64,000 bases of DNA from Shewanella donghaensis (GCF_007567505.1 NZ_CP041783.1:1-64000), one strand, 5' to 3'. Counted from the first letter of the stretch, positions 27,077 through 36,774 are shown. Translations and numbers: made by a program. Notes: generated from the sequence alone by a model not told the origin.

Positions 27077-27355
27077 ATGGTACAGGCAACAGCGAGACAC
27101 CTTCTAGTCAGTTCAGAAGAACAATGTGAAGATCTTAAACAACAAATCGTAGCCGGTGCAGATTTCGCTGAAATTGCTAAAGCCCATTCTTCATGTCCAT
27201 CTGGAGCACAAGGTGGAGATTTAGGTTCATTTGGCCCAGGTATGATGGTTCGTGAATTTGATGAAGTCGTTTTTAGTGCTCCACTGAACGAAGTACAAGG
27301 TCCTGTAAAAACTCAGTTTGGTTACCACTTATTAGAAGTTACCAGCAGAGCTTAA
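27077..27355 (+). CDS. ppiC: PpiC, small cytoplasmic parvulin peptidyl-prolyl isomerase
   Basis: 92-residue stand-alone parvulin domain without signal peptide, catalysing cis-trans isomerisation of prolyl bonds. It has the full rotamase fold: ARHLLVSSEEQCEDL, FAEIAKAHSSCPSGAQGGDLGSFGPGMMVREFDEVVFSAP and VKTQFGYHLLEV. The size matches E. coli PpiC (93). A very good ribosome site AAAGGAG lies 7 bp before the ATG. It is followed by a strong UUCG terminator, so it is probably monocistronic. Confidence 0.95.
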   Translation: MVQATARHLLVSSEEQCEDLKQQIVAGADFAEIAKAHSSCPSGAQGGDLGSFGPGMMVREFDEVVFSAPLNEVQGPVKTQFGYHLLEVTSRA

Positions 27356-27371
27356 TTAGGCACGTTTTTAC

Positions 27372-27396
27372 AAAGGCAGCTTCGGCTGCCTTTTTT
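27372..27396 (+). terminator. Terminator after ppiC (UUCG tetraloop)
   Basis: Nine-base-pair stem AAAGGCAGC/GCTGCCTTT closed by the very stable TTCG loop, followed by T residues. Confidence 0.93.
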
Positions 27397-27415
27397 ATTG
27401 AAAAGGGGGCGGTTA

Positions 27416-27949
27416 ATGATTGAACTATTTACCGAGAGATTAAAAATCAGGTCGATTAGTCAATCTGATTGGAATTATTTTAATGACTTGCATCAAGATA
27501 AAGAGGTTATGAAGTTTATTACTGAGGTCTCACCTTTATCTGAGATTAAAGCTAAGTTTGAATCGAGATTATTGCCTTGGTCTTTTGAATCAGGTAATTG
27601 GTTAACTTTAGTCATCGAAGATGTTCATACAGGATGTTTTGTTGGTTTAACCGGCTTTCATTGTGATGATAATTTATTACGGCGCGCAGAAGTCGGTTAT
27701 ATCATTTCACCAAATGCAGCAGGTAAAGGCTATGGAACGGAAAGTTTAAAAGCAGTAATTGATTGGGGAATACATCAATTCGATATTCATAAATTTATTG
27801 GGATTTGCGCAACTAAAAACACCGCATCAGCTAAAGTGATGTTGAATTGTGGTTTTATGCAAGAAGGTTGTTTAAGACAGAATTATAAAATTGGTAAGCA
27901 TTGGGTAGATGAGTTTGTTTTCGGGTTACTAAGTAACGACATTCGTTAA
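27416..27949 (+). CDS. GNAT family N-acetyltransferase (RimJ/RimL type)
   Basis: 177-residue acetyl-CoA-dependent acyltransferase. The N-terminus IELFTERLKIRSISQSDWNYFNDLHQDKEVMKFI is typical of RimJ/RimL/Acetyltransf_3 proteins; the acetyl-CoA loop is in VGYIISPNAAGKGYGTESLKAVIDWG (about 96-122) and the C-terminal part has NTASAKVMLNCGFMQEG. The target (ribosomal protein, other protein or small molecule) cannot be told. The ATG at 27416 follows GGGGGCGG; an in-frame TTG 18 bp upstream overlaps the ppiC terminator and is unlikely. Confidence 0.85.
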   Translation: MIELFTERLKIRSISQSDWNYFNDLHQDKEVMKFITEVSPLSEIKAKFESRLLPWSFESGNWLTLVIEDVHTGCFVGLTGFHCDDNLLRRAEVGYIISPNAAGKGYGTESLKAVIDWGIHQFDIHKFIGICATKNTASAKVMLNCGFMQEGCLRQNYKIGKHWVDEFVFGLLSNDIR

Positions 27950-28056
27950 TCGAACGTTAAAGTAATCCCTCAATGAACCATTAATTTAGTCATTAACAAA
28001 TAATTTTATACAAAGCACTATTTTCTTATGGGCTTTTATCACATAATTGACAATAC

Positions 28057-28077
28057 AATTGAAAACCATTCTCGTTT
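28057..28077 (+). promoter_or_regulatory. Fur box upstream of feoAB
   Basis: AATTGAAAACCATTCTCGTTT matches the gamma-proteobacterial Fur box pattern (AATGATAATCATTCTCATTT) at about 16 of 20 positions. It lies about 95 bp before feoA and just downstream of a TTGACA hexamer (28047-28052). Iron-repressed expression of feoAB is therefore likely. Confidence 0.7.
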
Positions 28078-28171
28078 ACACTCAAGAAATATGATCTATG
28101 TAGCGGTTTTGTCTCGTTAGCTCATATAAAATTAGTCTAATTCGTATTTTAAAACCCAAGGTAGATGCTTA

Positions 28172-28411
28172 ATGAAGCTCAGTGAACTCAATCCCGGAGA
28201 TATGGCGAAGATTGCTGAAATTGGACAACTTTCGTTGCCACAAACAGTAAAGCGCAAATTGTTATCTATGGGGATCACACCACATACTTCTTTCAAATTA
28301 TTACGTAGAGCTCCAATGGGGTCAGGCGTTGAAATTGATTTACGTGGGAGTCGGTTGTGCATGCGTCGTGACTTAGCAGATATTATTGAGGTGGTAAAAA
28401 CTAATGGTTAA
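28172..28411 (+). CDS. feoA: FeoA, ferrous iron transport accessory protein
   Basis: 79-residue SH3-like cytoplasmic protein needed for Fe(II) uptake by FeoB. It shows the family pattern KLSELNPGDMAKIAEIG, KRKLLSMGITPHTSFKLLRRAPMGSGVEIDLRGSRLCMRRDLADIIEV. The last 8 bases overlap the start of feoB, indicating translational coupling. A Fur box lies upstream. Confidence 0.95.
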   Translation: MKLSELNPGDMAKIAEIGQLSLPQTVKRKLLSMGITPHTSFKLLRRAPMGSGVEIDLRGSRLCMRRDLADIIEVVKTNG

Positions 28412-30698
28412 AGAATTTCATTGCGTAACCGTAGGTAATCCAAATGCGGGTAAATCGACTCTTTTTAATGCGCTTACTGGTTCTAATCAGCAAGTCGGCA
28501 ATTGGTCTGGTGTAACCGTTGAAAAGAAAACGGGCTATTTTACGCTGGATAATACCAATATTCATTTAACCGATTTACCGGGTATTTATGACTTATTACC
28601 TGCAGGTAATACTTGTGATTGCTCTTTAGATGAGCAGATTGCTCAGCAGTATCTTGCAGAACAAAGAATTGACGGGATCATTAACCTTGTCGATGCCACA
28701 AATATTGAAAGACACCTCTATTTAACTGTGCAGTTAAGAGAACTAGGTGTACCAATGGTTGTGGTATTAAATAAAATTGATGCGGCCAAAAAATTAGGCG
28801 TTAGTGTTAATCTCGAAGAGATGACCAAAGAGTTAGGTTGTCCTGTTATCGCAGTCTGTTCTCGCGAGATAAAAGACGTAAAGCAGGTACAAGACCAAGT
28901 TTTGAATTTATTAAAGGGCAACATCACTGAGTTACCTTTGATTTTGAACTACGACGGGAGTATCGAATCTGGAGTAAAAACGCTACAAGAACATGCTCCT
29001 GATTTAAGTCGTGGACGTGCACTTGCTATGCTAGGTAACGGCAATGGCTGTGGTCAATGTGACAACACCAGCTTAAAAGATGTTGTTAATGACTGTACTA
29101 AAATTGCAGAGCAAACCGGTACAGATGTAGAAGTCTTAGTGGCAACAACACGATTTGATTTTGTTCAAAAAATATTTGAAAGTTCAGTTGAAGTGGGCGA
29201 GTACGAAACTGCTAGCGATAAACTGGATAAATTAATTTTACACCCTGTTTTGGGCGTTCCTGTATTTCTATTCGTTATGTATTTAATGTTCATGTTCAGT
29301 ATTAACGTGGGCAGTTCATTTATTGATTTCTTTGATATCGCGGCAGGCGCAGTTTTTGTTGATCACTTCGGCGCACTGTTAACCTCAATTGGCGCACCAG
29401 TTTGGGTTGTGACTATTTTAGCTGGCGGTATCGGTCAAGGTGTTCAGACTGTTGCTACCTTTATTCCTGTCATCGCAGCCTTGTTCCTTGCATTATCAGT
29501 GCTTGAAGCTTCTGGCTATATGTCCCGAGCTGCATTTGTCGTAGATGGCTTGATGAGACGTATCGGTTTACCTGGTAAAGCATTCGTGCCAATGATTGTG
29601 GGTTTTGGTTGTTCTGTACCTGCAATTATGGCTACACGTACACTGGGTAGTGAGCGAGAAAGAATTGTGACTGGCATGATGGCACCATTTATGTCTTGTG
29701 GTGCACGTTTACCTGTTTATGCATTATTTGCTGCAGCGTTCTTCCCTGAATCTGGTCAGAACTTAGTATTCTTACTTTATATCATCGGTATTCTAGCTGC
29801 TGTAGGCACAGGTTTATTGCTTCGTAGTACTGTTTTACCTGGCACGAGTAGTGCTGTAGTAATGGAATTACCAAGTTATGAAATGCCAAAAGCGAAAGCG
29901 GTTTTCTCTCGCACGACAAAACGAACTAAAAGTTTCATTTTAGGTGCTGGTAAAACAATTGTTATCGTGGTGACCTTACTCAACTTTGTAAATGCAATTG
30001 GTACCGATGGCAGTTTTGGCCATGAAGACAGTAAAGAATCAGTATTAAGTGTGTTGAGTCAAAAAGTGACCCCATTCTTCTCTCCGATGGGAGTAGAACA
30101 AGACAATTGGCCTGCGACTGTAGGTATTATCACCGGTATATTTGCAAAAGAAGCCGTTGTTGGAACATTAAATAGTTTATATGCTGATCCAATGGGTGAA
30201 GACGAAGAACTCGCAACGTTATCTGAGAGTTTTGCTGAAGCATGGAGTACAATCCCTGAAAACTTATTAGGTATTGCTCCTGAAGACCCATTGTCAATTT
30301 CTGTTGGCAATGTAGAAAACATGGAAGAGGCGGCAGAAGAACTGGAAGTTGATCGTTCAACTTTCAGTGCTCTTCAAGCTGGCTTTACGACCAAGGTTGC
30401 AGCATTTTCTTACTTACTATTTGTGTTGCTTTACACTCCTTGCGTAGCCGCTATGGGCGCTTTAGTCAACGAGTTCGGTACGAAATGGGCAAGGTTTGCA
30501 GCTTTATGGACTTTTGGTTTAGCTTACGGCAGCGCAACGGTGGTTTATCAAGGTGCAAATATAGCCAAGCACCCTGTTCAATCAATTAGCTGGATTTCAT
30601 TCTTCACCATTGCTTTAATCGGCTTTTATTTCTGGCTAAGAAAGAAAGGTAGACAGGGTGAGCAAATTATTCCAGGTATCAAAATTATCACTGAATAA
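28404..30698 (+). CDS. feoB: FeoB, ferrous iron transporter with GTPase domain
   Basis: 764-residue inner-membrane Fe(II) permease. The N-terminal G domain has G1 GNPNAGKST (residues 11-19), G3 DLPG and G4 NKID near 118-121, followed by a helical GDI domain. The membrane part contains the two gate motifs (LEASGYMSRAAFVVDGLMRRIGLPGKAFVPMIVGFGCSVPAIMATRTL and its second Gate-type counterpart near PCVAAMGAL). No feoC follows; a terminator lies 15 bp after the stop. In S. oneidensis feoAB lies directly beside the mtr cluster, whereas here 24 kb separates them. Confidence 0.97.
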   Translation: MVKEFHCVTVGNPNAGKSTLFNALTGSNQQVGNWSGVTVEKKTGYFTLDNTNIHLTDLPGIYDLLPAGNTCDCSLDEQIAQQYLAEQRIDGIINLVDATNIERHLYLTVQLRELGVPMVVVLNKIDAAKKLGVSVNLEEMTKELGCPVIAVCSREIKDVKQVQDQVLNLLKGNITELPLILNYDGSIESGVKTLQEHAPDLSRGRALAMLGNGNGCGQCDNTSLKDVVNDCTKIAEQTGTDVEVLVATTRFDFVQKIFESSVEVGEYETASDKLDKLILHPVLGVPVFLFVMYLMFMFSINVGSSFIDFFDIAAGAVFVDHFGALLTSIGAPVWVVTILAGGIGQGVQTVATFIPVIAALFLALSVLEASGYMSRAAFVVDGLMRRIGLPGKAFVPMIVGFGCSVPAIMATRTLGSERERIVTGMMAPFMSCGARLPVYALFAAAFFPESGQNLVFLLYIIGILAAVGTGLLLRSTVLPGTSSAVVMELPSYEMPKAKAVFSRTTKRTKSFILGAGKTIVIVVTLLNFVNAIGTDGSFGHEDSKESVLSVLSQKVTPFFSPMGVEQDNWPATVGIITGIFAKEAVVGTLNSLYADPMGEDEELATLSESFAEAWSTIPENLLGIAPEDPLSISVGNVENMEEAAEELEVDRSTFSALQAGFTTKVAAFSYLLFVLLYTPCVAAMGALVNEFGTKWARFAALWTFGLAYGSATVVYQGANIAKHPVQSISWISFFTIALIGFYFWLRKKGRQGEQIIPGIKIITE

Positions 30699-30713
30699 GA
30701 TAATTTGATGTTC

Positions 30714-30751
30714 AAAAAAAAACCAGCATTTTATTAAATGCTGGTTTTTTG
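30714..30751 (+). terminator. Terminator after feoB
   Basis: Long stem (A)nCCAGCATTT/AAATGCTGG(T)n with TATT loop; A9 upstream and T6 downstream, so it could act in both directions. Confidence 0.93.
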
Positions 30752-30854
30752 TTTTAAGTGCATTTTTTTTATCAAACAGGCATTGTAACTGGCGTAAATC
30801 TGTAGGATCATCGAAGTTAAGAAAATTTCACCTTAGCGCCCCAAGAGGAACTCC

Positions 30855-32525
30855 ATGAGTCAAGTGGACAACGAAGTACGTCCTAGTAACTTCATTCGTA
30901 ATATTATCGACGAAGACTTAAAAAGTGGTAAGCATACCAGTGTGCAAACCCGTTTCCCGCCAGAACCCAATGGTTTTTTACACATTGGTCATGCTAAGTC
31001 TATCTGTTTGAATTTTGGAATCGCTAAAGATTACCAAGGTCAATGTAACTTACGTTTTGATGATACTAATCCTGAAAAAGAAGACATCGATTATGTTCAT
31101 TCTATACAGGATGATGTTCGTTGGTTGGGTTTTGAATGGTCTGGTGAAATTCGTTATTCGTCAAATTATTTTGACCAACTGCATCAATATGCAGTTGAGC
31201 TAATTACCAAAGGTTTAGCTTATGTGTGTTTCTTAAATTCAGAAGAAACCCGTGAGTATCGCGGTACATTAAAAGCACCGGGTAAGAATAGTCCGTACCG
31301 AGATACCTCTATTGAAGAAAATCTAAGCTTATTTGAAAAAATGCGCTCAGGTGAATTTAAAGAAGGTGAATGTGCACTGCGTGCAAAAATCGATATGGCT
31401 TCACCTTTCATGTGTATGCGCGATCCGATTATTTATCGTATTCGTTTTGCAAACCATCATCAAACAGGTGATAAGTGGTGCATTTACCCAATGTACGATT
31501 TTACTCATTGTATTTCGGATGCGATTGAAAACATTACCCACTCTTTATGTACTTTAGAGTTTCAAGATAATCGTCGGTTATATGACTGGGTATTAGATCA
31601 TTTAGAAGATTTTAATCAGCCAAATCGTACTCGTCAGTATGAGTTTTCAAGATTGAATCTTGAATATACGATGATGTCGAAACGTAAACTGAATGATTTA
31701 GTGATACGTAATTTAGTAAATGGTTGGGATGATCCACGTATGCCTACTATTGCAGGTTTGCGTCGTCGTGGTTATACGCCAGCATCTATTCGTGAGTTTT
31801 GCCAACGCATCGGTGTGACTAAACAAGAAAACCTCATCGAAGGTGGTGTTCTTGATGCGTGTATCCGTGAAGAACTAAATGCCGATGCGCCCCGTGCAAT
31901 GGCTGTGTTAAGACCCATTAAAGTGGTTATTGAAAACTATCCATCTGATGCGCCTGAAATCATTAACGCGCCAATGCACCCGAATAAACCAGAGATGGGT
32001 ACGCGTGAAATTGCATTTGGCAAAGAGTTATTTATTGATGTTGAAGATTTTAAAGAATCAGCCAATAAGCACTTTAAGCGTTTAGTTTTAGGTAAAGAAG
32101 TTCGTTTACGAAACGCTTATGTCATTAAAGCTGAACGTTTTGATCAAGATGAAGAGGGTAATGTAACTACGGTTTATTGTACTTATGACAACGAAACATT
32201 AGGTAAAAACCCAAGTGATGGCCGTAAAGTCAAAGGTGTGATCCATTGGGTTGAGGCATCAACTGCAAAATCTGCTGAATTCCGTCTATATCATCGTTTA
32301 TTTACCGAAGCGTCACCAGCAGCATTTGAAACGCTAGATGAAGTGTTAAATGAAGATTCATTGACAGTTTTAAATGGCGTTGTAGAAGCTGGCTTAGTTG
32401 ATGCGGTTGCAGAGAAAGCGTATCAGTTTGAGCGTGAAGGTTATTTCTGTGCCGATAACAAAGACTCGTCTAAAGATGCGTTAGTGTTTAACTTAACTGT
32501 GGCATTACGTGATACTTATGCGTAA
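30855..32525 (+). CDS. glnS: Glutaminyl-tRNA synthetase
   Basis: 556-residue class I aminoacyl-tRNA synthetase charging tRNA-Gln. HIGH motif is in [21 protein letters not shown] (residues about 36-56), the KMSKS-like motif is MMSKRKL near 274-280, and the C-terminal beta-barrel anticodon-binding domain spans about 340-550. The length matches E. coli GlnS (554). The start ATG follows AGAGGAACTCC. Directly after feoAB, as in other Shewanella. Confidence 0.97.
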   Translation: MSQVDNEVRPSNFIRNIIDEDLKSGKHTSVQTRFPPEPNGFLHIGHAKSICLNFGIAKDYQGQCNLRFDDTNPEKEDIDYVHSIQDDVRWLGFEWSGEIRYSSNYFDQLHQYAVELITKGLAYVCFLNSEETREYRGTLKAPGKNSPYRDTSIEENLSLFEKMRSGEFKEGECALRAKIDMASPFMCMRDPIIYRIRFANHHQTGDKWCIYPMYDFTHCISDAIENITHSLCTLEFQDNRRLYDWVLDHLEDFNQPNRTRQYEFSRLNLEYTMMSKRKLNDLVIRNLVNGWDDPRMPTIAGLRRRGYTPASIREFCQRIGVTKQENLIEGGVLDACIREELNADAPRAMAVLRPIKVVIENYPSDAPEIINAPMHPNKPEMGTREIAFGKELFIDVEDFKESANKHFKRLVLGKEVRLRNAYVIKAERFDQDEEGNVTTVYCTYDNETLGKNPSDGRKVKGVIHWVEASTAKSAEFRLYHRLFTEASPAAFETLDEVLNEDSLTVLNGVVEAGLVDAVAEKAYQFEREGYFCADNKDSSKDALVFNLTVALRDTYA

Positions 32526-32540
32526 ACATTAATAAAGACT

Positions 32541-32577
32541 TAAAAAGCCAGAACAGCTTAGCTGTTCTGGCTTTTTT
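32541..32577. terminator. Bidirectional terminator between glnS and the bax-like gene
   Basis: Fifteen-base-pair perfect stem AAAAGCCAGAACAGC/GCTGTTCTGGCTTTT with TTA loop. A and T tracts on either side fit termination of both convergent genes. Confidence 0.93.
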
Positions 32578-32606
32578 ATTGTCAGTAACCTAGAAGTGAG
32601 TCTGGT

Positions 32607-33629
32607 TTATTGGTTAGCTGATATCAAGTGAAGCGGCGTATCGTCACCCAAATAAGCGGCGTCTACCTGATCAAGTTTGTTGAACCGAATTATCCCCTGG
32701 ATACCATCTATATAAGCTTGTCCACGCTCAGAATACTTATCAAGGGTTGTGGCAAGTTCAAGACCTGTAATTGGCTTTTTATCCTTGCGTAAACCTTGTC
32801 TCATCTCCCTTAAAGATAAATAGGCAGCGTTAGTATTGATATTAAGCATATAACCTTCTACAGAAGCTTGAGGAGTATCAAAGCGGGCAAGACCATAGTT
32901 GCCTAACTCTTTTCTTTGCTGTTTAGGGATCATGCCGTTACCACTGAAGTCCCACTGGCCGAAAAAAGCATTCCCTTCTACGGTAAATCTCGATGTCGCC
33001 CAACCACTTTCTTCAGCGGCTTGAGCTAACACTAATGACGGCGGCATGATATCTACACGTTGAAGTAATTGCGCCCGGTGCTCTTCTGTTAATTGCTCAG
33101 GGCTCTCAGAAATGACGCGATACTTAATCGCTAACTGAATAAGTTTACCGTCATTTAACTGTGCTGTTTTGACTATGTTACGTTCAAGAGCAATCTTTTC
33201 ATTACTCAGTAAAATTAATGGTGCCATCAATCTAAAAAAGACCATTTTCTTAAGTTGAACAGGGATCTCATTAGAGGTTTCTTGCCATTTTTCGCCAACA
33301 CTTTCAAATGTGAGTCTTGGAACTTCTCTTAGCCCTGCATCCCAGCTTTCTTTGTTGTAATTAAGGGAGTTAAACAATGCAATTAACTCATCCAGAGAAG
33401 TTAATGTAATGTCTTTTGGTTGTATATTTTGAATGTCCTTATTCTTAATATCATTTTTATGGTCTCGATTCTCAATGCTTTTATTTGTTGATGTGTCAGG
33501 AGTGACATTTTTTTGCGGTGATTGAGTGATCTGTTCTTTTGATGATGACTTCACCCAATGGTTGATAGCATATAAACCAGAAAGAAGTAGTAGAACAAAA
33601 AGTATTTTTTGATATGTGTTTTTAGTCAT
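32607..33629 (-). CDS. Bax-like protein with glucosaminidase (mannosyl-glycoprotein endo-beta-N-acetylglucosaminidase) domain
   Basis: 340-residue protein anchored by one N-terminal transmembrane helix (about 7-27) with a low-complexity Lys/Asn/Asp stretch (30-75). The catalytic region (about 195-310) matches Bax/FlgJ-type glucosaminidases: PPSLVLAQAAEESGWATSRFTVEGNAFFGQWDFSG, including the catalytic Glu in QAAEESGW, and SVEGYMLNINTNAAYLSLREMR. It probably trims peptidoglycan in the periplasm. Monocistronic; convergent with glnS. Confidence 0.85.
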   Translation of the reverse strand: MTKNTYQKILFVLLLLSGLYAINHWVKSSSKEQITQSPQKNVTPDTSTNKSIENRDHKNDIKNKDIQNIQPKDITLTSLDELIALFNSLNYNKESWDAGLREVPRLTFESVGEKWQETSNEIPVQLKKMVFFRLMAPLILLSNEKIALERNIVKTAQLNDGKLIQLAIKYRVISESPEQLTEEHRAQLLQRVDIMPPSLVLAQAAEESGWATSRFTVEGNAFFGQWDFSGNGMIPKQQRKELGNYGLARFDTPQASVEGYMLNINTNAAYLSLREMRQGLRKDKKPITGLELATTLDKYSERGQAYIDGIQGIIRFNKLDQVDAAYLGDDTPLHLISANQ

Positions 33630-33675
33630 TTATCACCCTGTATCGCGATAGAAAAATCGAGCGGAATTTAGCCCA

Positions 33676-33703
33676 ATAAAAAAGGCGCTAATGCGCCCTT
33701 TAA
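33676..33703 (-). terminator. Terminator after the Yip1-domain gene
   Basis: On the minus strand the stem GGCGC/GCGCC extended by AAAG flanks and a TAAT-type loop is followed by T6. It lies about 20 bp past the stop of the Yip1-domain gene. Confidence 0.8.
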
Positions 33704-33721
33704 ATTATAGTATAAAAATGC

Positions 33722-34318
33722 TTACTGCATCATAGGGCCTAAACCTAAACTCCATAAAATAATGCTGCTTCCCATTAGTCCAACCAGTAATACTAAACCT
33801 GCAGTCACAACAGAGCTTGCATAAATAAATCCCTTTTCTTCAGGGATGTTCATAATGATAGGCACACCAGCGTAAAGTAAATAAACTGAATAAGCTAAAC
33901 CTGCTAGCCCAACTAACATGATAAACCAAAGCACTGGATAAAGTGCTGATACACCTACCATGAACAAAGGTGTCGCTGTATATGCCGCTAGTTCAAGTGC
34001 TTGTGTGAAAGTAGGGGATGCATCAAATGTTTTAGCCATCCAATATGACAAATATGCCAGTGCCAATACACCGGCAATTAAACCGAAATACATTCCGACA
34101 GACATGAACATAGCACTTTGCGGTGTCAGGAATAGTGGGTCACCATTTGCTGGATGCCAGCCTATATAAGCAGTGGCGATATAACTACATACGGCAGGTA
34201 TAAGTGCGATGAGTAATATATGACTAAGGCTACTTTTTACAGCCTCATGGTTGCGCTCAATTGCTTGCCACTCTTGTTTTGGATGAGTGTATAGCCCCAT
34301 TAAGTGATTCAATATCAT
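33722..34318 (-). CDS. Yip1-domain inner-membrane protein
   Basis: 198 residues with five hydrophobic helices (about 30-50, 70-92, 105-125, 128-150, 165-190). The N-terminus LMGLYTHPKQEWQAIERNHE matches the start of bacterial Yip1/DUF1282 proteins (W-I-E-pattern before the first helix). Function is unknown; relatives include YohC. Flanked by its own terminator on one side and a 400-bp gap on the other. Confidence 0.82.
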   Translation of the reverse strand: MILNHLMGLYTHPKQEWQAIERNHEAVKSSLSHILLIALIPAVCSYIATAYIGWHPANGDPLFLTPQSAMFMSVGMYFGLIAGVLALAYLSYWMAKTFDASPTFTQALELAAYTATPLFMVGVSALYPVLWFIMLVGLAGLAYSVYLLYAGVPIIMNIPEEKGFIYASSVVTAGLVLLVGLMGSSIILWSLGLGPMMQ

Positions 34319-34727
34319 TGTTGTTATCCTTGTTTAGCATTTTTATACATAGCTCGCCAAACTTCAGACGAACTGATCATAGCCCTATATATCAATCGCC
34401 TTAACCAGTCCTACACATACTTAATACACTAATATCTCTTAGTGGTTGGTTAAGTAATAACTTTATCCCTAGTAAAGTTTATCCATTAAAGGAGATTGAA
34501 ATACAACTTTAGCAACTATTGTTACGAAGATGTATAGACTATTTATTGAACATAAGGAGACGTACGTCAAGTTCTATTCGTTTTTTATTCAATTAATTTA
34601 TCATCATGCCCTGAATAACACCGCTAAATTAATAGAATATGTGTTGGAATATTGAGGCGTTGTTGGTCGTATCGTTGGCCATTATTTAATATAATAGCGA
34701 TATATTAGATTCTTTTATGGTACTTCA
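34319..34727. other. Divergent intergenic region between the Yip1-domain gene and miaE
   Basis: About 410 bp holding promoters in both directions. A short inverted repeat AACTTTA/TAAAGTT lies at 34459-34479. No RNA gene or coding sequence could be supported. Confidence 0.5.
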
Positions 34728-35489
34728 ATGATATACGAGCAAGGTTTACTTGAACCGATATATGCTTTTTTAAACTGTGAAACACCAGAGGAATGGATAG
34801 AAAAAGCCAGTAGGCCAGAGAACCTATCGATTATTTTACGAGATCATATGATTTGTGAACTCAAGGCCGCTCAGAGTGCGATGTTTTTAATTAGGAAATA
34901 TGCGGTTGATAAGCCTAGTGCCTTGCAGTTATCTCAGTGGATAAAGCCCTATGAAGAGTTTGCCTATAAAAAGATGGGAGACTTAAACTCACTTAAGGGT
35001 AAAAGCAACGTCAGTAAACAGATTGAAGTGCGTGCTGGTAGCCCTTATGGACAAGAACTTGTTGATAAAATGGTACTGCTTATTAAAGAAGAGCTGCACC
35101 ATTTCTATCAAGTCATGGAATTGATGGAAAAGAAACAGGTAGAGTATGAGCTCATTGAAGCGGGTAGGTACGCAAAAGGTTTATTGAAGCATGTGACTAC
35201 TTTTGAACCTGATGCTTTAGTGGATAAACTGATTATTGGTGCGTTGATTGAAGCAAGATCTTGTGAACGTTTTGCAAAACTTGCCCCGCATCTTGATGAA
35301 GATTTAGAGAAGTTCTATGTTTCATTGCTTCGCTCTGAGGCTCGCCATTATCAAGACTATCTGACGTTAGCTGAGTTGGTATCGAATAAAGATATTACTG
35401 AAAGAGTTGAGTTTCTTGCTGGTGTTGAAGCGGAACTGATTATGTCGCCAGATGAAGATTTTAAATTTCACAGCGGAATGCCAAGTTAA
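34728..35489 (+). CDS. miaE: MiaE, tRNA-(ms2io6A)-hydroxylase
   Basis: 253-residue non-haem di-iron oxygenase that hydroxylates the 2-methylthio-N6-isopentenyl-adenosine at position 37 of tRNAs. Its ferritin-like four-helix bundle shows the metal-binding Glu/His residues: DHMICELKAAQSAM, IKEELHHFYQVMELM, LIEARSCERFAKLAP and LRSEARHYQDYL. The length agrees with the family. It needs oxygen, so it links tRNA modification to aerobic growth. Convergent with lpxH. Confidence 0.93.
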   Translation: MIYEQGLLEPIYAFLNCETPEEWIEKASRPENLSIILRDHMICELKAAQSAMFLIRKYAVDKPSALQLSQWIKPYEEFAYKKMGDLNSLKGKSNVSKQIEVRAGSPYGQELVDKMVLLIKEELHHFYQVMELMEKKQVEYELIEAGRYAKGLLKHVTTFEPDALVDKLIIGALIEARSCERFAKLAPHLDEDLEKFYVSLLRSEARHYQDYLTLAELVSNKDITERVEFLAGVEAELIMSPDEDFKFHSGMPS

Positions 35490-35537
35490 TCTATTTACCT
35501 GTAAAAACGAAAAGTCTTGATATCGAATTGGTATAAT

Positions 35538-35563
35538 ATCGACACTGTATTAATAGTGTCGAT
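35538..35563. terminator. Hairpin between convergent miaE and lpxH
   Basis: Nine-base-pair perfect stem ATCGACACT/AGTGTCGAT with an 8-nt loop. It reaches the lpxH stop codon. T tracts are short on both strands, so it is a weak or bidirectional terminator. Confidence 0.55.
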
Positions 35564-36273
35564 TAAAAAGGCAGTTTCTCAAGTTTGGTAGAGTGTTGAT
35601 CAACAATCAAAATGCTGCCTTGCTCATACCAATCTCCAACAACAATTCGCTGTTTATTATCAGCAAGTTCATGTATCGCGGGGCGATGAGTATGGCCGTG
35701 TATCATTCTTTGCGTCTGCGTCTTGGCAAGTAGCTCATCAACAGCAGATTGTTCGACATCCATGATGACATAGCTTTTGTCTTGATTACTGCTTTGACTC
35801 TTGCTTCTGATATCTGCGGCAATTTTTTGTCGAGTAGATTTTGGTAAATGACAATAAGTCCATTTAACCAAAAAAGAGTTTCGAAAACTGCGGAACCGTT
35901 GATAGGCTTTATCTAAAGTACAAAGGCTGTCACCGTGTAACACAACTGTTTTGACACCATATAGGTCCAATACTTTGATTTCTGGCAATAACACCATGCC
36001 AGACTTTGCCGCGAACAGTTTACCGATCATAAAATCACGATTGCCGTGGATAAAATACACCGGAATACGAGCGGAAACTTGTTTTATATGACTGGCAATG
36101 ACATCGGTAAATGGCTCTGCAATATCATCACTTGTCCAAACTTCGAATAAATCACCAATAATATACAAAGCTTCAACGTCAGATAAATCTGAATTGAGGT
36201 AATCAATGAAGGCTTGGGAAATATCAGGGCGATCTGCACTTAAGTGCAAATCACCCATAAAAATAGTTTTCAT
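35563..36273 (-). CDS. lpxH: LpxH, UDP-2,3-diacylglucosamine pyrophosphatase
   Basis: 236-residue peripheral membrane metallophosphoesterase that makes lipid X in the fourth step of lipid A synthesis. All calcineurin-like motifs are present: FMGDLHLSADRP (Asp/His), IGDLFEVW, HGNRDF, LHGDSLC and IHGHTHRPA. The length is normal (E. coli 240). The start is 6 bp after ppiB, as in many gamma-proteobacteria. Confidence 0.96.
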   Translation of the reverse strand: MKTIFMGDLHLSADRPDISQAFIDYLNSDLSDVEALYIIGDLFEVWTSDDIAEPFTDVIASHIKQVSARIPVYFIHGNRDFMIGKLFAAKSGMVLLPEIKVLDLYGVKTVVLHGDSLCTLDKAYQRFRSFRNSFLVKWTYCHLPKSTRQKIAADIRSKSQSSNQDKSYVIMDVEQSAVDELLAKTQTQRMIHGHTHRPAIHELADNKQRIVVGDWYEQGSILIVDQHSTKLEKLPF

Positions 36274-36279
36274 TGATGC

Positions 36280-36774
36280 TTATTCAGCAACACTTACACT
36301 ATTGATAATAACAGCTTCTAATGGCACATCTTGATGCATGCCACGGTTGCCAGTGCTGATAGATTTCATCTTTTCGACAATATCCATTCCATCAACGACT
36401 TCAGCAAATACACAGTAACCCCAGCCTTGTGAAGTTTCAGCTTTAAAATCTAAGAAAGTGTTGTCACTTACGTTGATAAAAAACTGAGCTGTAGCTGAAT
36501 GTGGATCAGAAGTACGTGCCATTGCAAGGGTACCAATTTTATTTGATAAACCATTGTTTGCTTCGTTTTTAACAGCAGCATTTGGTGTTTTCTGATTCAT
36601 ATCTTCAGTAAAACCACCACCTTGAATCATGAATCCGTCAATGACACGGTGAAAAATAGTTCCGTCGTAGAATCCATCTTCAACGTACTTCATGAAGTTT
36701 TCAACCGTTAATGGTGCTTTTTCAGCATTTAAAGCGATTTTGATATCGCCCATGTTTGTGTGCAAAGTGATCAT
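36280..36774 (-). CDS. ppiB: PpiB, cyclophilin-type peptidyl-prolyl isomerase
   Basis: 164-residue cytoplasmic cyclophilin without signal peptide. Active-site segments: [38 protein letters not shown] and [16 protein letters not shown]. Matches E. coli PpiB in length (164). Forms an operon with lpxH and is divergent from cysS. Confidence 0.96.
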   Translation of the reverse strand: MITLHTNMGDIKIALNAEKAPLTVENFMKYVEDGFYDGTIFHRVIDGFMIQGGGFTEDMNQKTPNAAVKNEANNGLSNKIGTLAMARTSDPHSATAQFFINVSDNTFLDFKAETSQGWGYCVFAEVVDGMDIVEKMKSISTGNRGMHQDVPLEAVIINSVSVAE

